Positions 17,420-28,347 of a stretch of DNA of 54,987 nucleotides are shown one piece after another. Origin of the DNA: Planctomycetota bacterium. Its GTDB lineage: Bacteria > Planctomycetota > Planctomycetia > Planctomycetales > Planctomycetaceae. Positions within the stretch are counted from its first letter, which is position 1. Every line of letters begins with the position of its first letter. The stretch lies in NCBI GenBank assembly GCA_003671275.1, contig QWPB01000100.1:1-54987 (forward strand), given 5' to 3'. The translations under genes and the position numbers were made by a program. The notes beneath the pieces were generated by a model, which ran no database searches, was not told the origin of the DNA, and saw only the letters and a program-made list of their open reading frames with translations.

Positions 17420-17527
17420 CCCGGCAGTGTAGGCCCAGCCACCAACAGCGGCCAAGCCTGAGCAGACATGTCAGCAAAAGAACACAGCAGGAGTTTGTGG
17501 CGACTCTACGGTATGATCCCGCCCATC

Positions 17528-19639
17528 ATGCCCCAGTTCGAACTCACCTCCGAATTTGCCCCCGCCGGTGATCAACCGACGGCCATCGCCTCGCTCGTGC
17601 GCGGAATCCAAGAAGGCAAGTCGTCCCAGGTCCTCCTCGGAGCGACCGGGACCGGCAAGACCTTCACGATGGCCAACATCATTCAGCAGTGCCAGCGCCC
17701 TGCCCTGGTGCTGTGCCACAACAAGACGCTGGCCGCTCAGCTGTACGGCGAGTTCAAGGAGTTCTTCCCAAACAACGCTGTCAGCTACTTCGTCAGCTAC
17801 TACGACTACTACCAGCCTGAAGCCTACATCCCGCAGCGCGACATCTACATCGAGAAAGACTCGTCGATCAACGAAGAGATCGATCGGCTGCGGCTGTTGG
17901 CGACCAGTGCCTTGGTCTCGCGGCGGGATGTGGTTGTCGTGGCCAGCGTGTCGTGTATTTATGGACTGGGTTCGCCGAAGGACTATCTGGAGATGATGGT
18001 CCCCCTGCATACGGGGACGGAGATCAACCGCGACGAGATGCTGCGGAAGTTCGTCGACATCCACTACGAGCGGAACGATTTCGAGTTGTCGCGAGGCAAG
18101 TTTCGCGTGCGGGGGGATGTGATCGAGGTCTGGCCCGCATACGAAGAGTTTTGCTACCGCATCGAACTCTGGGGCGATGAGATCGAGAAGCTGTCGATCA
18201 TCGATCCGGTCAGCGGCGAGAGTTCGAAGCCGCTCAGCGATGTGTACATCTACCCGGCCAAGCACTTCGTACTTCCACAAAGCCGCATCGACGATGCCCT
18301 CGAAGAAATCGAACTCGAACTCAATCAACAGCTCGCCAAATTCCAGGCCGAGGGAAAACTGCTGGAGGCCCAGCGTCTGGCCGCCCGTACCCGACACGAT
18401 CTGGAACTGCTCCGCGAGATCGGGTTCTGCCCGGGAATCGAGAACTACTCACGGGCCCTGGCGAACCGCAAACCGGGCGAGGCCCCTGCCACGCTGTATG
18501 ACTTCTTCCCCGAAGACTTCATGCTGTTCATCGATGAGTCGCACGCCACCGTACCGCAGATTCGGGCGATGTACAACGGCGACCGGGCCCGCAAGACGAC
18601 GCTGGTCGACCATGGGTTCCGGCTGCCGATGGCCCTCGACAATCGCCCACTCAAGTTCGAAGAGTGGGACGCCCGCCGCGGCCAGACGGTGTTCGTCTCC
18701 GCCACGCCCGCCGACTGGGAACTTGACCAGTCCGAGGGGGAAATCGTCGAGCAAATCATCCGCCCGACGGGCCTCGTCGATCCGGTAATTCACATTCACC
18801 CCGCGCGCGGCCAGGTGGTCCACCTGATCGAGCAGATCAAGGCCCGCACCGCGCGCGGTGAGCGAACACTCGTCACGACACTGACCAAGCGGCTGTCGGA
18901 GGATCTGGTCGGCTATCTCAAGGAAGAGGGCATTCTCTGTGAGTGGCTGCACTCGGAACTGGACGCGATCGAGCGGGTGGAGATCCTCCGCGAACTGCGT
19001 GAAGGACGGTTCGATGCGCTCGTCGGCGTGAACCTGCTCCGCGAGGGACTCGACCTGCCCGAGGTGTCGCTGGTCTGCATCCTGGACGCCGACAAGGAAG
19101 GGTTCCTGCGTAGTGCCACCAGCCTGATCCAAACGATCGGCCGCTCGGCTCGTAACGTCAACGCCGAGGTCTATCTCTACGCCGATGTCGTCACCGACAG
19201 CATGCAGCAGGCGATCGACGAAACCAACCGCCGCCGCACGGTCCAGATGGCCTACAACGAGAAACACGGGATCACGCCCGAGACGATCAAGAAGGCGATC
19301 CGCCGCGGCATCGAAGAAGAAATCCAGGCCCGCTCGATCGTCCAGCAGGTCGCCGGAGCCAAGGACGAAACGCAGTACATCACGCAGGAGTACCTGAACG
19401 CCCTCGAAGCCGAGATGCTCGACGCCGCCCAGAACCTCGAGTTCGAACGCGCCGCCCAATTGCGGGACCGGATTCAGCAATTGAAACGAGACCAGTCCGG
19501 TGATGACTCAGGCGGTCCCCCCAAGTACGCCCCCGCCGGAGGGAAGCAGCGGGGAGCGAAACGCGGTGGCAAGCGCGGCCGCGACAGCGGCGGCCCCAGC
19601 GGCAAAGGCCGCGCCCCCTTCCCCGGCAAGGGCCGGTAG
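17528..19639 (+). CDS. uvrB: Excinuclease ABC subunit B
   Basis: A 703-residue UvrB, full length. It opens FELTSEFAPAGDQPTAI and has Walker A GATGTGKT (38-45), the beta-hairpin region YYDYYQPEAYIPQRDIYIEK, the DEAD-like motif LFIDESH, helicase motifs V and VI (VGVNLLREGLDLPEV, QTIGRSARN) and a C-terminal UVR domain (EMLDAAQNLEFERAAQLRD). It scans DNA for damage with UvrA and hands over to UvrC. The last ~45 residues form a Gly/Lys/Arg-rich tail, an extension beyond the usual end. ATG 17528 starts at the conserved MPQFEL; upstream in-frame ATGs exist. Confidence 0.97.
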   Translation: MPQFELTSEFAPAGDQPTAIASLVRGIQEGKSSQVLLGATGTGKTFTMANIIQQCQRPALVLCHNKTLAAQLYGEFKEFFPNNAVSYFVSYYDYYQPEAYIPQRDIYIEKDSSINEEIDRLRLLATSALVSRRDVVVVASVSCIYGLGSPKDYLEMMVPLHTGTEINRDEMLRKFVDIHYERNDFELSRGKFRVRGDVIEVWPAYEEFCYRIELWGDEIEKLSIIDPVSGESSKPLSDVYIYPAKHFVLPQSRIDDALEEIELELNQQLAKFQAEGKLLEAQRLAARTRHDLELLREIGFCPGIENYSRALANRKPGEAPATLYDFFPEDFMLFIDESHATVPQIRAMYNGDRARKTTLVDHGFRLPMALDNRPLKFEEWDARRGQTVFVSATPADWELDQSEGEIVEQIIRPTGLVDPVIHIHPARGQVVHLIEQIKARTARGERTLVTTLTKRLSEDLVGYLKEEGILCEWLHSELDAIERVEILRELREGRFDALVGVNLLREGLDLPEVSLVCILDADKEGFLRSATSLIQTIGRSARNVNAEVYLYADVVTDSMQQAIDETNRRRTVQMAYNEKHGITPETIKKAIRRGIEEEIQARSIVQQVAGAKDETQYITQEYLNALEAEMLDAAQNLEFERAAQLRDRIQQLKRDQSGDDSGGPPKYAPAGGKQRGAKRGGKRGRDSGGPSGKGRAPFPGKGR

Positions 19640-19756
19640 CAATCAACTCGTGTGAGACAATGCAAACGTCCACACTTGGATTTCTTGCAGCTCGAACCAC
19701 ACGGGCCTAACCTCCCATCATCATCGACCATTCGCAATCCCACTCAGGCTTTCCCC

Positions 19757-20167
19757 ATGAAGACCGCTGTCCGCATGATTCTGTCGCTGATCGCTGGCAT
19801 CGGAGTGGCCCTGATTCTGGTCATTGCCGTCGAGCTAATCAGTGCCGTGATTCACCCGGTGCCGCCGGGATTTCAAGGGACCATGGATGAAATGTGTCAG
19901 CATGTCGCCCAATATCCCCACTGGGTCTTGGGGCTGGTCGTACCCGCCTGGGGTGGAACAGCTTTTCTGGGCACCTGGGTTGCCCGAAAGCTGGGAAATC
20001 GAAGCAGTGGGGTGATCGTGGGACTGCTGCTGCTGGCCGCCGTAATCTGCAACGTCACTCAGCTGCCATATGCGATCTGGTTTAAGGTGGTCATCCTGCT
20101 GGTGATTCCCGTGGCTGTTCTGAGAGGGCTGCGGGAGCCTCGTCATTCGTCACCTCCAGTGGAGTGA
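19757..20167 (+). CDS. Small four-helix membrane protein of unknown function
   Basis: A 136-residue protein made of four predicted membrane helices with a short loop carrying HPVPPGFQGTMDEMCQHVA. No catalytic motif is seen. It lies 117 bases after uvrB on the same strand but has its own ATG at 19757, and I would not assume shared function. The family is not one I can name. Confidence 0.65.
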   Translation: MKTAVRMILSLIAGIGVALILVIAVELISAVIHPVPPGFQGTMDEMCQHVAQYPHWVLGLVVPAWGGTAFLGTWVARKLGNRSSGVIVGLLLLAAVICNVTQLPYAIWFKVVILLVIPVAVLRGLREPRHSSPPVE

Positions 20168-20270
20168 ACGAATTGCGATGGGGCCCCCTTTGCCGCACAA
20201 GTCATCAGTCAATGATCTTGTTACGATGGGCCGAAGTTCCTCTCCCGACTCGATCTAACCGAGGTCTCGC

Positions 20271-21173
20271 ATGCTTGACCGTTTCGCCTGTGCGTGTTGT
20301 GTCGTCTGGTTTTCGATTGCAACCCTGGGCTTGAGGCAGAGCTGTTGCAGTGCTGCGGAGACGCCAATCGCTCGCAAGATCGTACTGGTCGCGGGCGAGA
20401 CAGCGAAGATTGATGTATCGGGGCATCATGACTACCTCGCCGGATGTCAGTGTTTGGAGGTTCTGCTGCAAAAGACTCCCTATGTCGAAACCGTTCGCGT
20501 CTCCGATGGATGGCCGACCGACGAAAGTGTGTGGGATGGAGCCCGGTCAGTCGTGTTCTATACCGATGGAGGTGGAAAGCAGGCGTTCCTGAGTTCACCC
20601 GAACGAATTGCCAAGCTGCAATCGATGATCGATGTCGGGGTTGGGCTGGTGCTGATTCATCAGGCGGTCGATCTTCCGGACCAGCATGCCTCGCGGGTAC
20701 AGGGATGGATCGGTGGCGTCTACATGAAGAACAAATCCGGACGCGGCCATTGGGACAGCCAGCACATTTCCTTTCCGGACCACCCCATTTCAAGGGGTGT
20801 GACCTCATGGAAGATCAACGACGGGTGGCTCAATGACATTCAATTCGTGCCTGAGAAAAAAGGGATTACCCCGTTGGTCTGGTCGAGCAAGGAATACGAA
20901 GAAAGCCGGGAGGGGCTGGATGGACACGTCGTGGCGTGGTCTTATAACCGGCCTGCAGGCGGGCGCTCGTTCGCCTTTACGGGGCTCGATGCCCATTCCG
21001 CCTGGGAACGGGCGGGCCTGCGGCAGCTGGTCACCAATGGAGTCCTGTGGACAGCGGGTGTCGATCTCCCCTCGACCGGAGCCCCTTGTGCGATCGAAAA
21101 AACCGATCTCGATGCAATGCTGACTCCGCGCCAACCCAAACCTGCCAAGCCAGCAGCCAAGAAGCCGGTGTAA
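20271..21173 (+). CDS. Exported ThuA-domain protein
   Basis: A 300-residue protein with an N-terminal export signal (cleavage likely near CSAAE). A ThuA-like class I glutamine amidotransferase fold follows: GHHDYLAGCQ, DGWPTDE, VFYTDGGGKQAFL, VGLVLIHQAVD, DHPISRGV and SFAFTGLDAH. ThuA proteins were first linked to trehalose use in rhizobia. In planctomycetes they are abundant in secreted sugar-processing sets, and the reaction is not established. GAGG lies about seven bases before ATG 20271. The nearest neighbours, uvrB and hrpA, give no functional hint. Confidence 0.85.
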   Translation: MLDRFACACCVVWFSIATLGLRQSCCSAAETPIARKIVLVAGETAKIDVSGHHDYLAGCQCLEVLLQKTPYVETVRVSDGWPTDESVWDGARSVVFYTDGGGKQAFLSSPERIAKLQSMIDVGVGLVLIHQAVDLPDQHASRVQGWIGGVYMKNKSGRGHWDSQHISFPDHPISRGVTSWKINDGWLNDIQFVPEKKGITPLVWSSKEYEESREGLDGHVVAWSYNRPAGGRSFAFTGLDAHSAWERAGLRQLVTNGVLWTAGVDLPSTGAPCAIEKTDLDAMLTPRQPKPAKPAAKKPV

Positions 21174-21221
21174 TTTCGCGTCGTTGAAACGCAACACCAT
21201 CCGATCCGCCATCGTTCTCCG

Positions 21222-24200
21222 ATGGTCCGATTCCGGATACGATCCCCCCACTCGGACCGGCCCGCGAACCCCAGTGGAATGCGTGTGTCTCGGCCCAGAA
21301 CTCCGAATTCCGATGTCTCAACTGACAGGTCCCCCTTGGACTGGCCGACTGATCTTGATGACCAGATTGCCCGCGTGATGCGCTGGGACCAGTACCGGCT
21401 GACGCGCGCCTGGCGATCGGTCCAGCAGCTCAAGACACAGGGGAAGCCGTACGAACAACCGCTCCAGAAACTTCTGGTCGAGTTGGAGAAATCGGCTCGG
21501 ACCTGTGAACTGCGGGCCCGCGATGTTCCGCCGATTCGGTATGACACCGAACTGCCGATTACCGCTCGCAAAGACGAAATCGTCGCCGCTCTCCGTGATC
21601 ACCAGGTCATCGTCGTCTGCGGTGAGACCGGCTCCGGCAAGTCGACTCAGTTGCCGAAGATCTGTCTGGAAGCCGGCCGCGGCGTAGCAGGGGTGATCGG
21701 GCACACCCAACCGAGGCGCATCGCAGCCCGTTCCGTGGCCGCCCGCGTCGCCGAAGAACTCGATACGAAACTCGGGAACCAGGTCGGCTACAAGATTCGC
21801 TTCAACGATGTATCGAGTCCGAAGACGCTCATCAAACTGATGACCGACGGTATCCTGCTGGCCGAGACTCAGAACGATCGGTTCCTGGATCGGTACGACA
21901 CACTAATCATCGACGAGGCCCACGAGCGGTCGATGAACATCGATTTTCTGATGGGATACATCCGCCGAATCCTGCCGAAGCGGCCCGATCTGCGAGTGAT
22001 CATTACTTCGGCCACGATCGATGCGGAACGGTTTGCGAAATTCTTTGCGAGCGGATTCGAGGGGAGTGGGGGGCGGTTCGCGAACGAGGCCGAGTCATCC
22101 TCCTCTCCAGTCACTCACCACTTACCACTCACGACACCCCTGCCCCCTCTCACGGCCCCAGTCCTGCTCGTCTCCGGTCGCACCTTTCCTGTGGAGGTTC
22201 GCTACCGACCGCCCGTGGTGGAGGATGAGGACGATATCGATCTGCCGCTGATCGTGGGCGATGCGGTCAGTGAACTGTGCCGCGAAGGGACAGGCGACAT
22301 CCTGGTCTTCCTGCCGACGGAGCAGGAGATTCGCGAACTGGCCAAGACTCTTGGAGGCCGCGGGCGCGGTGGGGAACTGCTGGACGTCTTGCCGCTGTAC
22401 GGACGGCTCTCCGAGGCCGAACAGAACCGGATCTTTGCCCCCTCTCGCAATCGCAAGGTGGTACTCGCCACTAACGTGGCCGAGTCGAGCCTCACCGTGC
22501 CGGGTATCCATTATGTGATCGATACTGGCACCGCCCGTATCAGCCGCTACGCCCCGCAGTCTAAGGTCCAGCGACTGCCGATCGAACCGATCTCCCGTGC
22601 CAGCGCTGACCAGCGCAAGGGCCGTTGCGGCCGAATCGCTCCTGGTATCTGCATCCGTCTTTATAGCGAACGCGACTTCACAGAGCGTGAAGCGTACACC
22701 CCACCCGAAATCCTGCGGACCAATCTCGCCTCAGTCATCCTGCAGACCAAGGCGCTCCAACTGGGGCACCTGGCCGACTTTCCGCTGCTGGATCCACCGC
22801 CCGCGTCGGCGATCCGCGCGGGTGAGCGTACGCTGTTCGAACTGGGGGCGATCGACGAACACGACAAGCTCACACCGATCGGAAAAACTCTCAGTCAATG
22901 GCCCGTCGATCCTGGCATCGCCCGGATGATCCTGGCGGCCCATGATGAGCAGTGCCTGGAAGAAGTGCTCATCATTGCGTCCGCGCTGGAGATTCGCGAC
23001 CCCCGCGAACGCCCCGCCGACAAGCAGCACGCCGCCGATTCCGCCCATCAGAAATTCGCCGACGAGCGATCCGACTTCATGTCGTTTTTGAAGCTGTGGG
23101 ACTTCGCCCGCGACCAAGAAGAGAAGCTCTCGCGAGGGCAGTTCCAGAAAGCCTGCCATCAGAACTTCCTGTCGGCGATCCGAATTCGGGAGTGGTCCGA
23201 CCTCACGCGGCAGTTGCGACAGATTGTGGAGGAACACGGCCTGAAACCCCGGCCGCGCAAGAACAATCCCGAGGCGATCCACCGTGCAATTCTCACGGGC
23301 ATGCTGTCCAACATTGCCCTCAAGGGAGAGAAGAACGACTACACCGGAGCGGGGAATCAACAACTGAATCTCTGGCCGGGGTCGGTCGCGTTTAAAACGA
23401 AGCCGCGGTGGATCGTAGCCGCGGAACTCGTTGAGACCACGCGGCGCTATGCGCGAGTGATCGCCCCGGTCGACCCGATGTGGATCGAACGACTCGCCGG
23501 ACATCTGGTGAAGAAGACCTATAGCGATGCCGCCTGGGAGTCGCGGTCCGGGGCGGTGATGGCGACCGAGCGGGTGCTGTTGTTCGGTCTGCCGATTGTG
23601 ACCGGTCGGCGCGTGCGGTACTCGGCGGTGGAACCCGCGTTGTGTCGCAAACTGCTGATCGAACATGTGCTGATGCAGGGCGACTACCAGGGGCCTGAAC
23701 TGTTCCATCGGCACAACCTCGGCCTCAAAGAAGAGTTGGCCGACTGGCAGGCGAAGCTGCGACAGTCCCAACTGTTCGCCAGTGAAGAGGCTCAGTTCGA
23801 CTTCTTTGACTCGCAAGTGCCGCCGTCTGTGTGCGATGTGCATGCCCTCCGCGCCTGGCTCAAGTCGGTGGAGAAGTCACAACCGCTGGCCCTGTGCCTG
23901 ACGCGGGAGGTGTTGCTGGCTGATCCGGATGTCGCGTTGCCGGAGAATGCGTTCCCGGATGAACTGGCGGTGGGGAAGCTCAATTTGCCTGTCGAGTATG
24001 CCCTCGACCCCGGTAAGGAATCGGACGGGCTGACCGTGACGGTGCCCCGGGCGGGGATTGGACAACTGTCGGCGGAACAACTCAACTGGCTGGTACCAGG
24101 GCTACTCGAAGAGAAGATCGCGGCGTTGATTAAATCGTTGCCCAAGGAACTGCGACGACTGTTTGTTCCGGTGGGCGATGTTGTCGCGCAGATTCGCGGG

Positions 24201-25313
24201 GATCTGAAGTATGGACAAGGCAGCCTGACCGAGCAGTTGGCGATGGCGTTGCGACGGGTCTCGGGCGAGCATGTCCCGGTGACGGCTTTTGAAGAAGCTC
24301 GCGTGCCGGACCATCTGCGAATCAATATCCGGATGGTCGATGACCACGGTGCTGTGCTTCAAGAGAGTCGCGATCTCGCCGAACTGCAGCGGGGAGTCCG
24401 GTCGCAAGCCGCCGCCGCCCCCACAACGATCAGCGAAAAACAGTGGAGCCGCGACGGAATCACCGATTGGACCGACTTCGAACTACCGAGAGAGATCACG
24501 GTCAATCGGGGCGGGATTGATGTGCGGGCCTTTCCGATGTTGATCGATCGGGGCGAGACGGTGTCGATTAGTCTGTCGACTGACCTGGCTCATGCCGAAC
24601 GCGAAACACGGCGGGCGCTCGTGCGGCTATTGCTCATTGCTGAGTCCAAGCGAGTGAAAGAACAGGTCGACTGGCTCCCGCGCTTCCAACAGATCTGCGT
24701 CTTTGCGACGACCTTGCCCGACCACAAGGAATTCAAATCTCATGTCCAGTGGCGGCTAGCCGAACGGGCGTTGGCCTTCGACGCTCCGCTGCCTCGGAAC
24801 GCCGTGCAATGGCGTGAAACGCTCAAGCGAGCCCGCAGCCAGATGTCTGTCGCGGGCCAGGAACTGTCCCAGGTGCTGGAACCGCTGATGGTCGCTTACC
24901 ACCAGACACGGAAGCTGATCGGCCAGCAAAGCGGATCGGCGATGCAATATGTGATCGACGATACCCGCAGCCAGATGGAGTTGCTGTTTGCCCCTGGTTT
25001 TCTGCGGCAGGTTCCCTGGCCGTGGCTGGCCCAGTACCCGCGGTACATGCAGGCCATCCAGATGCGGTGGCAGAAGATTACCAGCGGCGGTTTCCACAAA
25101 GACCGGTCGGCCTTCGCGACGATCGCCCCGCACTGGGAGCGCTGGAAGCAAACCGTTCTCCGGAACGCCACGAGGAAAGAGTTCGATCCGTTCACACCGC
25201 AAGTGCGCTGGTTCATTGAGGAATCGCGGGTGGCCGCGTTCGCTCAGTCCCTGGGTCTCGGCGTGGCCGTGTCCGAGCAAAAACTGCAAGCCGCATGGGC
25301 CGCAATGGGGTGA
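21222..25313 (+). CDS. hrpA: ATP-dependent RNA helicase HrpA
   Basis: A long DEAH-box helicase (up to 1363 residues; E. coli HrpA is ~1300). Walker [10 protein letters not shown] lies at 134-142, the DEAH box at 231-234, SAT follows at ITSATID, and motifs V/VI appear as [13 protein letters not shown] and QRKGRCGR. The HA2, OB-fold and long C-terminal HrpA-specific region (DUF3418) follow. An extra segment of ~35 residues rich in Ser, Thr and Pro lies between SATID and the usual [13 protein letters not shown] (DNA about 22048-22160). The start is open: ATG 21222 is used, ATG 21279 is also plausible, and homology proper begins near residue 45. Confidence 0.93.
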   Translation: MVRFRIRSPHSDRPANPSGMRVSRPRTPNSDVSTDRSPLDWPTDLDDQIARVMRWDQYRLTRAWRSVQQLKTQGKPYEQPLQKLLVELEKSARTCELRARDVPPIRYDTELPITARKDEIVAALRDHQVIVVCGETGSGKSTQLPKICLEAGRGVAGVIGHTQPRRIAARSVAARVAEELDTKLGNQVGYKIRFNDVSSPKTLIKLMTDGILLAETQNDRFLDRYDTLIIDEAHERSMNIDFLMGYIRRILPKRPDLRVIITSATIDAERFAKFFASGFEGSGGRFANEAESSSSPVTHHLPLTTPLPPLTAPVLLVSGRTFPVEVRYRPPVVEDEDDIDLPLIVGDAVSELCREGTGDILVFLPTEQEIRELAKTLGGRGRGGELLDVLPLYGRLSEAEQNRIFAPSRNRKVVLATNVAESSLTVPGIHYVIDTGTARISRYAPQSKVQRLPIEPISRASADQRKGRCGRIAPGICIRLYSERDFTEREAYTPPEILRTNLASVILQTKALQLGHLADFPLLDPPPASAIRAGERTLFELGAIDEHDKLTPIGKTLSQWPVDPGIARMILAAHDEQCLEEVLIIASALEIRDPRERPADKQHAADSAHQKFADERSDFMSFLKLWDFARDQEEKLSRGQFQKACHQNFLSAIRIREWSDLTRQLRQIVEEHGLKPRPRKNNPEAIHRAILTGMLSNIALKGEKNDYTGAGNQQLNLWPGSVAFKTKPRWIVAAELVETTRRYARVIAPVDPMWIERLAGHLVKKTYSDAAWESRSGAVMATERVLLFGLPIVTGRRVRYSAVEPALCRKLLIEHVLMQGDYQGPELFHRHNLGLKEELADWQAKLRQSQLFASEEAQFDFFDSQVPPSVCDVHALRAWLKSVEKSQPLALCLTREVLLADPDVALPENAFPDELAVGKLNLPVEYALDPGKESDGLTVTVPRAGIGQLSAEQLNWLVPGLLEEKIAALIKSLPKELRRLFVPVGDVVAQIRGDLKYGQGSLTEQLAMALRRVSGEHVPVTAFEEARVPDHLRINIRMVDDHGAVLQESRDLAELQRGVRSQAAAAPTTISEKQWSRDGITDWTDFELPREITVNRGGIDVRAFPMLIDRGETVSISLSTDLAHAERETRRALVRLLLIAESKRVKEQVDWLPRFQQICVFATTLPDHKEFKSHVQWRLAERALAFDAPLPRNAVQWRETLKRARSQMSVAGQELSQVLEPLMVAYHQTRKLIGQQSGSAMQYVIDDTRSQMELLFAPGFLRQVPWPWLAQYPRYMQAIQMRWQKITSGGFHKDRSAFATIAPHWERWKQTVLRNATRKEFDPFTPQVRWFIEESRVAAFAQSLGLGVAVSEQKLQAAWAAMG

Positions 25314-25343
25314 GGCGACAAGCTGCAGGAATCACCCACTCCG

Positions 25344-26315
25344 TTACGAATCAGGTCGAATGGCCTGAAACAGTTCTGCCAAGGCCTGCGTGATTGCCGG
25401 CTTTCCTATTTGAAAAATGTTGTTGTGATCCGCGTCGGGGATTTCCAGGAACCTTCGAGGAACTCCTGAAAGTGATCGTTCCGGCGCAGCCGAAAACAGC
25501 CGTTGCCCCTGCTCGATCGGAACCACGCGATCGGACTGCCCGTGATAGACTAATAAAGGACAATCGATCGTCGACATCTGCGGCAACGACTCATAGCGAT
25601 CAATCAGCAGCCAATGGATGGGCAGCCACGGATAGTTGTAACTGGCCGCGTCGACCATCGAGGTGAACGTCGCCCGCAGGACCAGCGCCGCTGGAGGCTG
25701 TCCCGCGCGACTCAGATCGCTCGCCAGTCGTACAGCCACCCCGCCTCCGAGTGATTCACCCGAGATCACGATACGCTCGGCGGGAACCTGCCAATTGGAA
25801 ATGATGTGGTCCCAGATTACCCTCGCATCAGCATGAAACGACTTCTCGGAAGGCGTCCCCGCGTTGTCACCGTATCCCCGATAATCAACCAGCAACGCAT
25901 CGCACCCCAACCCCCGGAAGAGCGCCAGCTGCGAAAGGCGTGAGGCTCGATTCCCGGCATTCCCGGCAAACATCAACACCAGCAGACGATCTTCACTTCC
26001 CAGCTGGCTGAGCGGCTGAGACAGCCCGATCGGACTGTCCGCATCCGCAAGGCAGAGCCAGCCATGCAGAGCCAGCCCCTCCTGACTGGTAAACGTGACT
26101 CCACGAATGTGAGGCGCCAGCTCTCCGGCCTGGTCGAGCGTGACGGGCCCTCGGCGGGGAACATACATCAACTGTCGTTGCAGGAATCCAATCACCAGAC
26201 AGACTCCGACATACACCACCACCAGACGAATCAGACCACGTTTGATCATCCACCATCCACCTCGACCCACTACCGGAGCAGAGGAGACGGTCGGTGGATT
26301 GGCCGAGCGGTTCAT
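25344..26315 (-). CDS. Membrane-anchored alpha/beta hydrolase
   Basis: A 323-residue serine hydrolase with one N-terminal membrane helix (LIRLVVVYVGVCLVIGFL). The catalytic set is visible: nucleophile in ISGESLGGGVA, aspartate in HGQSDRVVP and histidine in DADHNN. The oxyanion region VLMFAGNAGNRA and DYRGYGDNAGTPSE match the BEM46/YfhR-like group. The substrate is unknown. The ATG at 26315 overlaps the stop of the SDR gene by four bases, which favours this start over ATG 26249 and indicates an SDR-hydrolase operon. Confidence 0.85.
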   Translation of the reverse strand: MNRSANPPTVSSAPVVGRGGWWMIKRGLIRLVVVYVGVCLVIGFLQRQLMYVPRRGPVTLDQAGELAPHIRGVTFTSQEGLALHGWLCLADADSPIGLSQPLSQLGSEDRLLVLMFAGNAGNRASRLSQLALFRGLGCDALLVDYRGYGDNAGTPSEKSFHADARVIWDHIISNWQVPAERIVISGESLGGGVAVRLASDLSRAGQPPAALVLRATFTSMVDAASYNYPWLPIHWLLIDRYESLPQMSTIDCPLLVYHGQSDRVVPIEQGQRLFSAAPERSLSGVPRRFLEIPDADHNNIFQIGKPAITQALAELFQAIRPDS

Positions 26316-27103
26316 CGGGGCGGAACTCCAAGAGACTTACCCCCATCAATGGCGAGGGAAGTTCCGGTCACCATTCTGGCGGCATCACTGACCAGATAAC
26401 AGATCGCCTCCGCGATTTCATCGGGATGAATCATCCGGTCCCAGGCCCGCGCCAGGGGGCTGGCTGCAATGTAGTTGTGAACGGCGGCTTCCCGATCCGG
26501 TTGCAAAGCCAGTTCTTCGTCCATGATCCCGGTGGCTTCGACCGGGCCGGGGCAAACGCAGTTCACACGGATGCGGTCCGGTGAGTGCGACAGCGCCAGT
26601 CCTTTCGTGAGTCCCACCAGCGCCATCTTGCTGATCGAATAGACCGGGTCATGCGATCGCGGCAACAGTCCCGCATTACTGGCCATATTCACGATCGATC
26701 CGCCCCCCACAGCCCGCATATGGGGGATGGCATACTTGGTTCCGAAGAACGCGGCTTTGAGATTGGTGTCCAGGCACCGGTCCCAGTCGTCTTCCGAAAC
26801 ATCGGTCACGGGTTTGACCATGACAATGCCTGCGTTGTTGACCAGGATATCGAGTCGTCCGCCGCGGGCGGCAGCTCCGTCAATGAGCGATCGTAATTGC
26901 GCCAGGTCACGAACGTCGCAAACCTCCTGACGAATTTGCAGTGGTCCAAAATCCGCTTCATTGGCGGGGTCGATCCGGTAATCCCCCACGGTGACCTGGG
27001 CCCCGGCCCGGGCCAGCCGCAGCGCTGTCGCCCGCCCGATACCCCGAGATCCCCCAGTCACAACGGCGATCTGGCCTTGCAGTCGATTCGCTCGATCTGT
27101 CAT
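26312..27103 (-). CDS. Short-chain dehydrogenase/reductase (SDR)
   Basis: A 263-residue classical SDR. It has the NAD(P) loop TGGSRGIGRA, the NNAG motif, catalytic Ser in NMASNAG, the YSISK active site and the PGPVEATG segment. The substrate cannot be read from sequence. Its stop overlaps the hydrolase start in an ATGA, so the pair is co-translated. It diverges from the SGNH hydrolase gene across 269 bases that contain a 14-bp palindrome. Confidence 0.92.
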   Translation of the reverse strand: MTDRANRLQGQIAVVTGGSRGIGRATALRLARAGAQVTVGDYRIDPANEADFGPLQIRQEVCDVRDLAQLRSLIDGAAARGGRLDILVNNAGIVMVKPVTDVSEDDWDRCLDTNLKAAFFGTKYAIPHMRAVGGGSIVNMASNAGLLPRSHDPVYSISKMALVGLTKGLALSHSPDRIRVNCVCPGPVEATGIMDEELALQPDREAAVHNYIAASPLARAWDRMIHPDEIAEAICYLVSDAARMVTGTSLAIDGGKSLGVPPR

Positions 27104-27218
27104 CGATTCGTTCCTCCGAAACGTCGGTCACGGTGTCCGGCGATTATCGAGTGGTCCCCGCAGGCGTCAAGACGGTCGCTCGCCGAGAACCGAATCGAGT
27201 CCAATCCCCGGGAAGCCG

Positions 27219-27282
27219 ATGGTTCAAAGAAAGTGATTGAAGCGTGGCCGCTCTTGCGATCCATCGATGGATTTTGAACCAT
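27219..27282. promoter_or_regulatory. Nested palindromes between divergent SDR and SGNH genes
   Basis: The 10-bp arms ATGGTTCAAA (27219-27228) and TTTGAACCAT (27273-27282) are exact reverse complements. They enclose a perfect 14-bp palindrome, ATCCATCGATGGAT (27259-27272). The position between two divergent genes suits an operator or a leader structure. No regulator is assigned. Confidence 0.4.
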
Positions 27283-27372
27283 AGACTGCGGTAGTCTCTC
27301 GTGAGCGAGACACGAGATAACCCCTTCTCACACGCCTCGGGCTCCCCCGTTCCCAATCCAGGACCGTGATCC

Positions 27373-28332
27373 ATGCTCCAACGACTGTCTGTAATACTTC
27401 TGTGGGGTCTGATGACGTGGTCCCCTCTGGGGGCGGCGGATGTTCCGGTCCCTCTAACCGGGGCCGATGCGCTGGCCGGACGACGAGTGATGGTGCTCGG
27501 CGACAGCAACTCGCAGGATGGCCGCTATCTGAGCTACGTGGAATATTTCCTTCAAAAGAAGCATCAGCAACTGAGCTTCGACATAATCAATGTCGGCTTG
27601 GCGAGTGAGACGACCTCTGGATTGACCGAGGAGGGACACCCCGGACCGCGTCCCTGCATCCATGATCGTCTCGATCGGGCACTGGCCGATGTGAAACCCC
27701 AGCTGGTGATCGCCTGTTACGGGATGAACGACGGGATCTACAAGCCGTTGGAAGCCGAGCGGGATAAGGCGTTTCACGACGGAGTGACTCGCCTGGTCTC
27801 GAAGTGTCAGGCCACCGGAGCCCAGTTCATCCTGATTACCCCCCCGGCGTATGACGTGGATTGCCACGGGGGCATCGCAGCCAAACAGTTCGACTACAAC
27901 ACCGTACTGCAAGCTTATGCCAAATGGGAGCTGACCACCCGACCGGGCGGAGCCACGGTCATTGATATCCACACACCGATGACAGCGGCGATCAAGCCCT
28001 ACCGTGATGCCAACAACCCGCTCCACCGGCAGGGCGATGGAGTCCACCCGGCTGAGATCGGTCACTTTGTAATGGCCCATGCAATCCTGAAAGGGCTCCG
28101 CTTGTCACTACCGGACGAGGATCTGCCCGGTCAAATGGCGCAGGCTCAGGCGGACCCGCTCTATAAGGCGATCCGACAGCGTCAATCGGCCCGGGCGAGT
28201 GGCTGGCTGAACTTCATCGGCTTCACACGGGTCAACAAGACCACCCAGCCCCACGAGAACGACATCCGGGCTGTGGAAACTGCCGCCACGGAGACCCAGA
28301 AAGCGATTGACCTTCTGCGGCGGGCACAATAA
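27373..28332 (+). CDS. Exported SGNH/GDSL hydrolase
   Basis: A 319-residue protein with a short signal peptide (to about residue 22). The SGNH blocks are VMVLGDSNSQDG (catalytic Ser), NVGLASE, ACYGMNDG (Asn) and DGVHPAEIGH (Asp/His). Family members deacetylate or cleave esters of carbohydrates. The substrate is unknown. It is followed after 15 bases by a membrane-anchored unknown protein and then a CehA-like gene, likely one transcript. Confidence 0.87.
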   Translation: MLQRLSVILLWGLMTWSPLGAADVPVPLTGADALAGRRVMVLGDSNSQDGRYLSYVEYFLQKKHQQLSFDIINVGLASETTSGLTEEGHPGPRPCIHDRLDRALADVKPQLVIACYGMNDGIYKPLEAERDKAFHDGVTRLVSKCQATGAQFILITPPAYDVDCHGGIAAKQFDYNTVLQAYAKWELTTRPGGATVIDIHTPMTAAIKPYRDANNPLHRQGDGVHPAEIGHFVMAHAILKGLRLSLPDEDLPGQMAQAQADPLYKAIRQRQSARASGWLNFIGFTRVNKTTQPHENDIRAVETAATETQKAIDLLRRAQ

Positions 28333-28347
28333 CCGGAGGGGCATCCG

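Noticed and set aside
18449-19480. 343-residue open frame opposite uvrB
   Set aside because: Antisense to highly conserved uvrB; no homology pattern.
22731-23843. 370-residue open frame opposite hrpA
   Set aside because: Antisense to the helicase; the product is rich in Arg, His and Gln as expected for a shadow frame.
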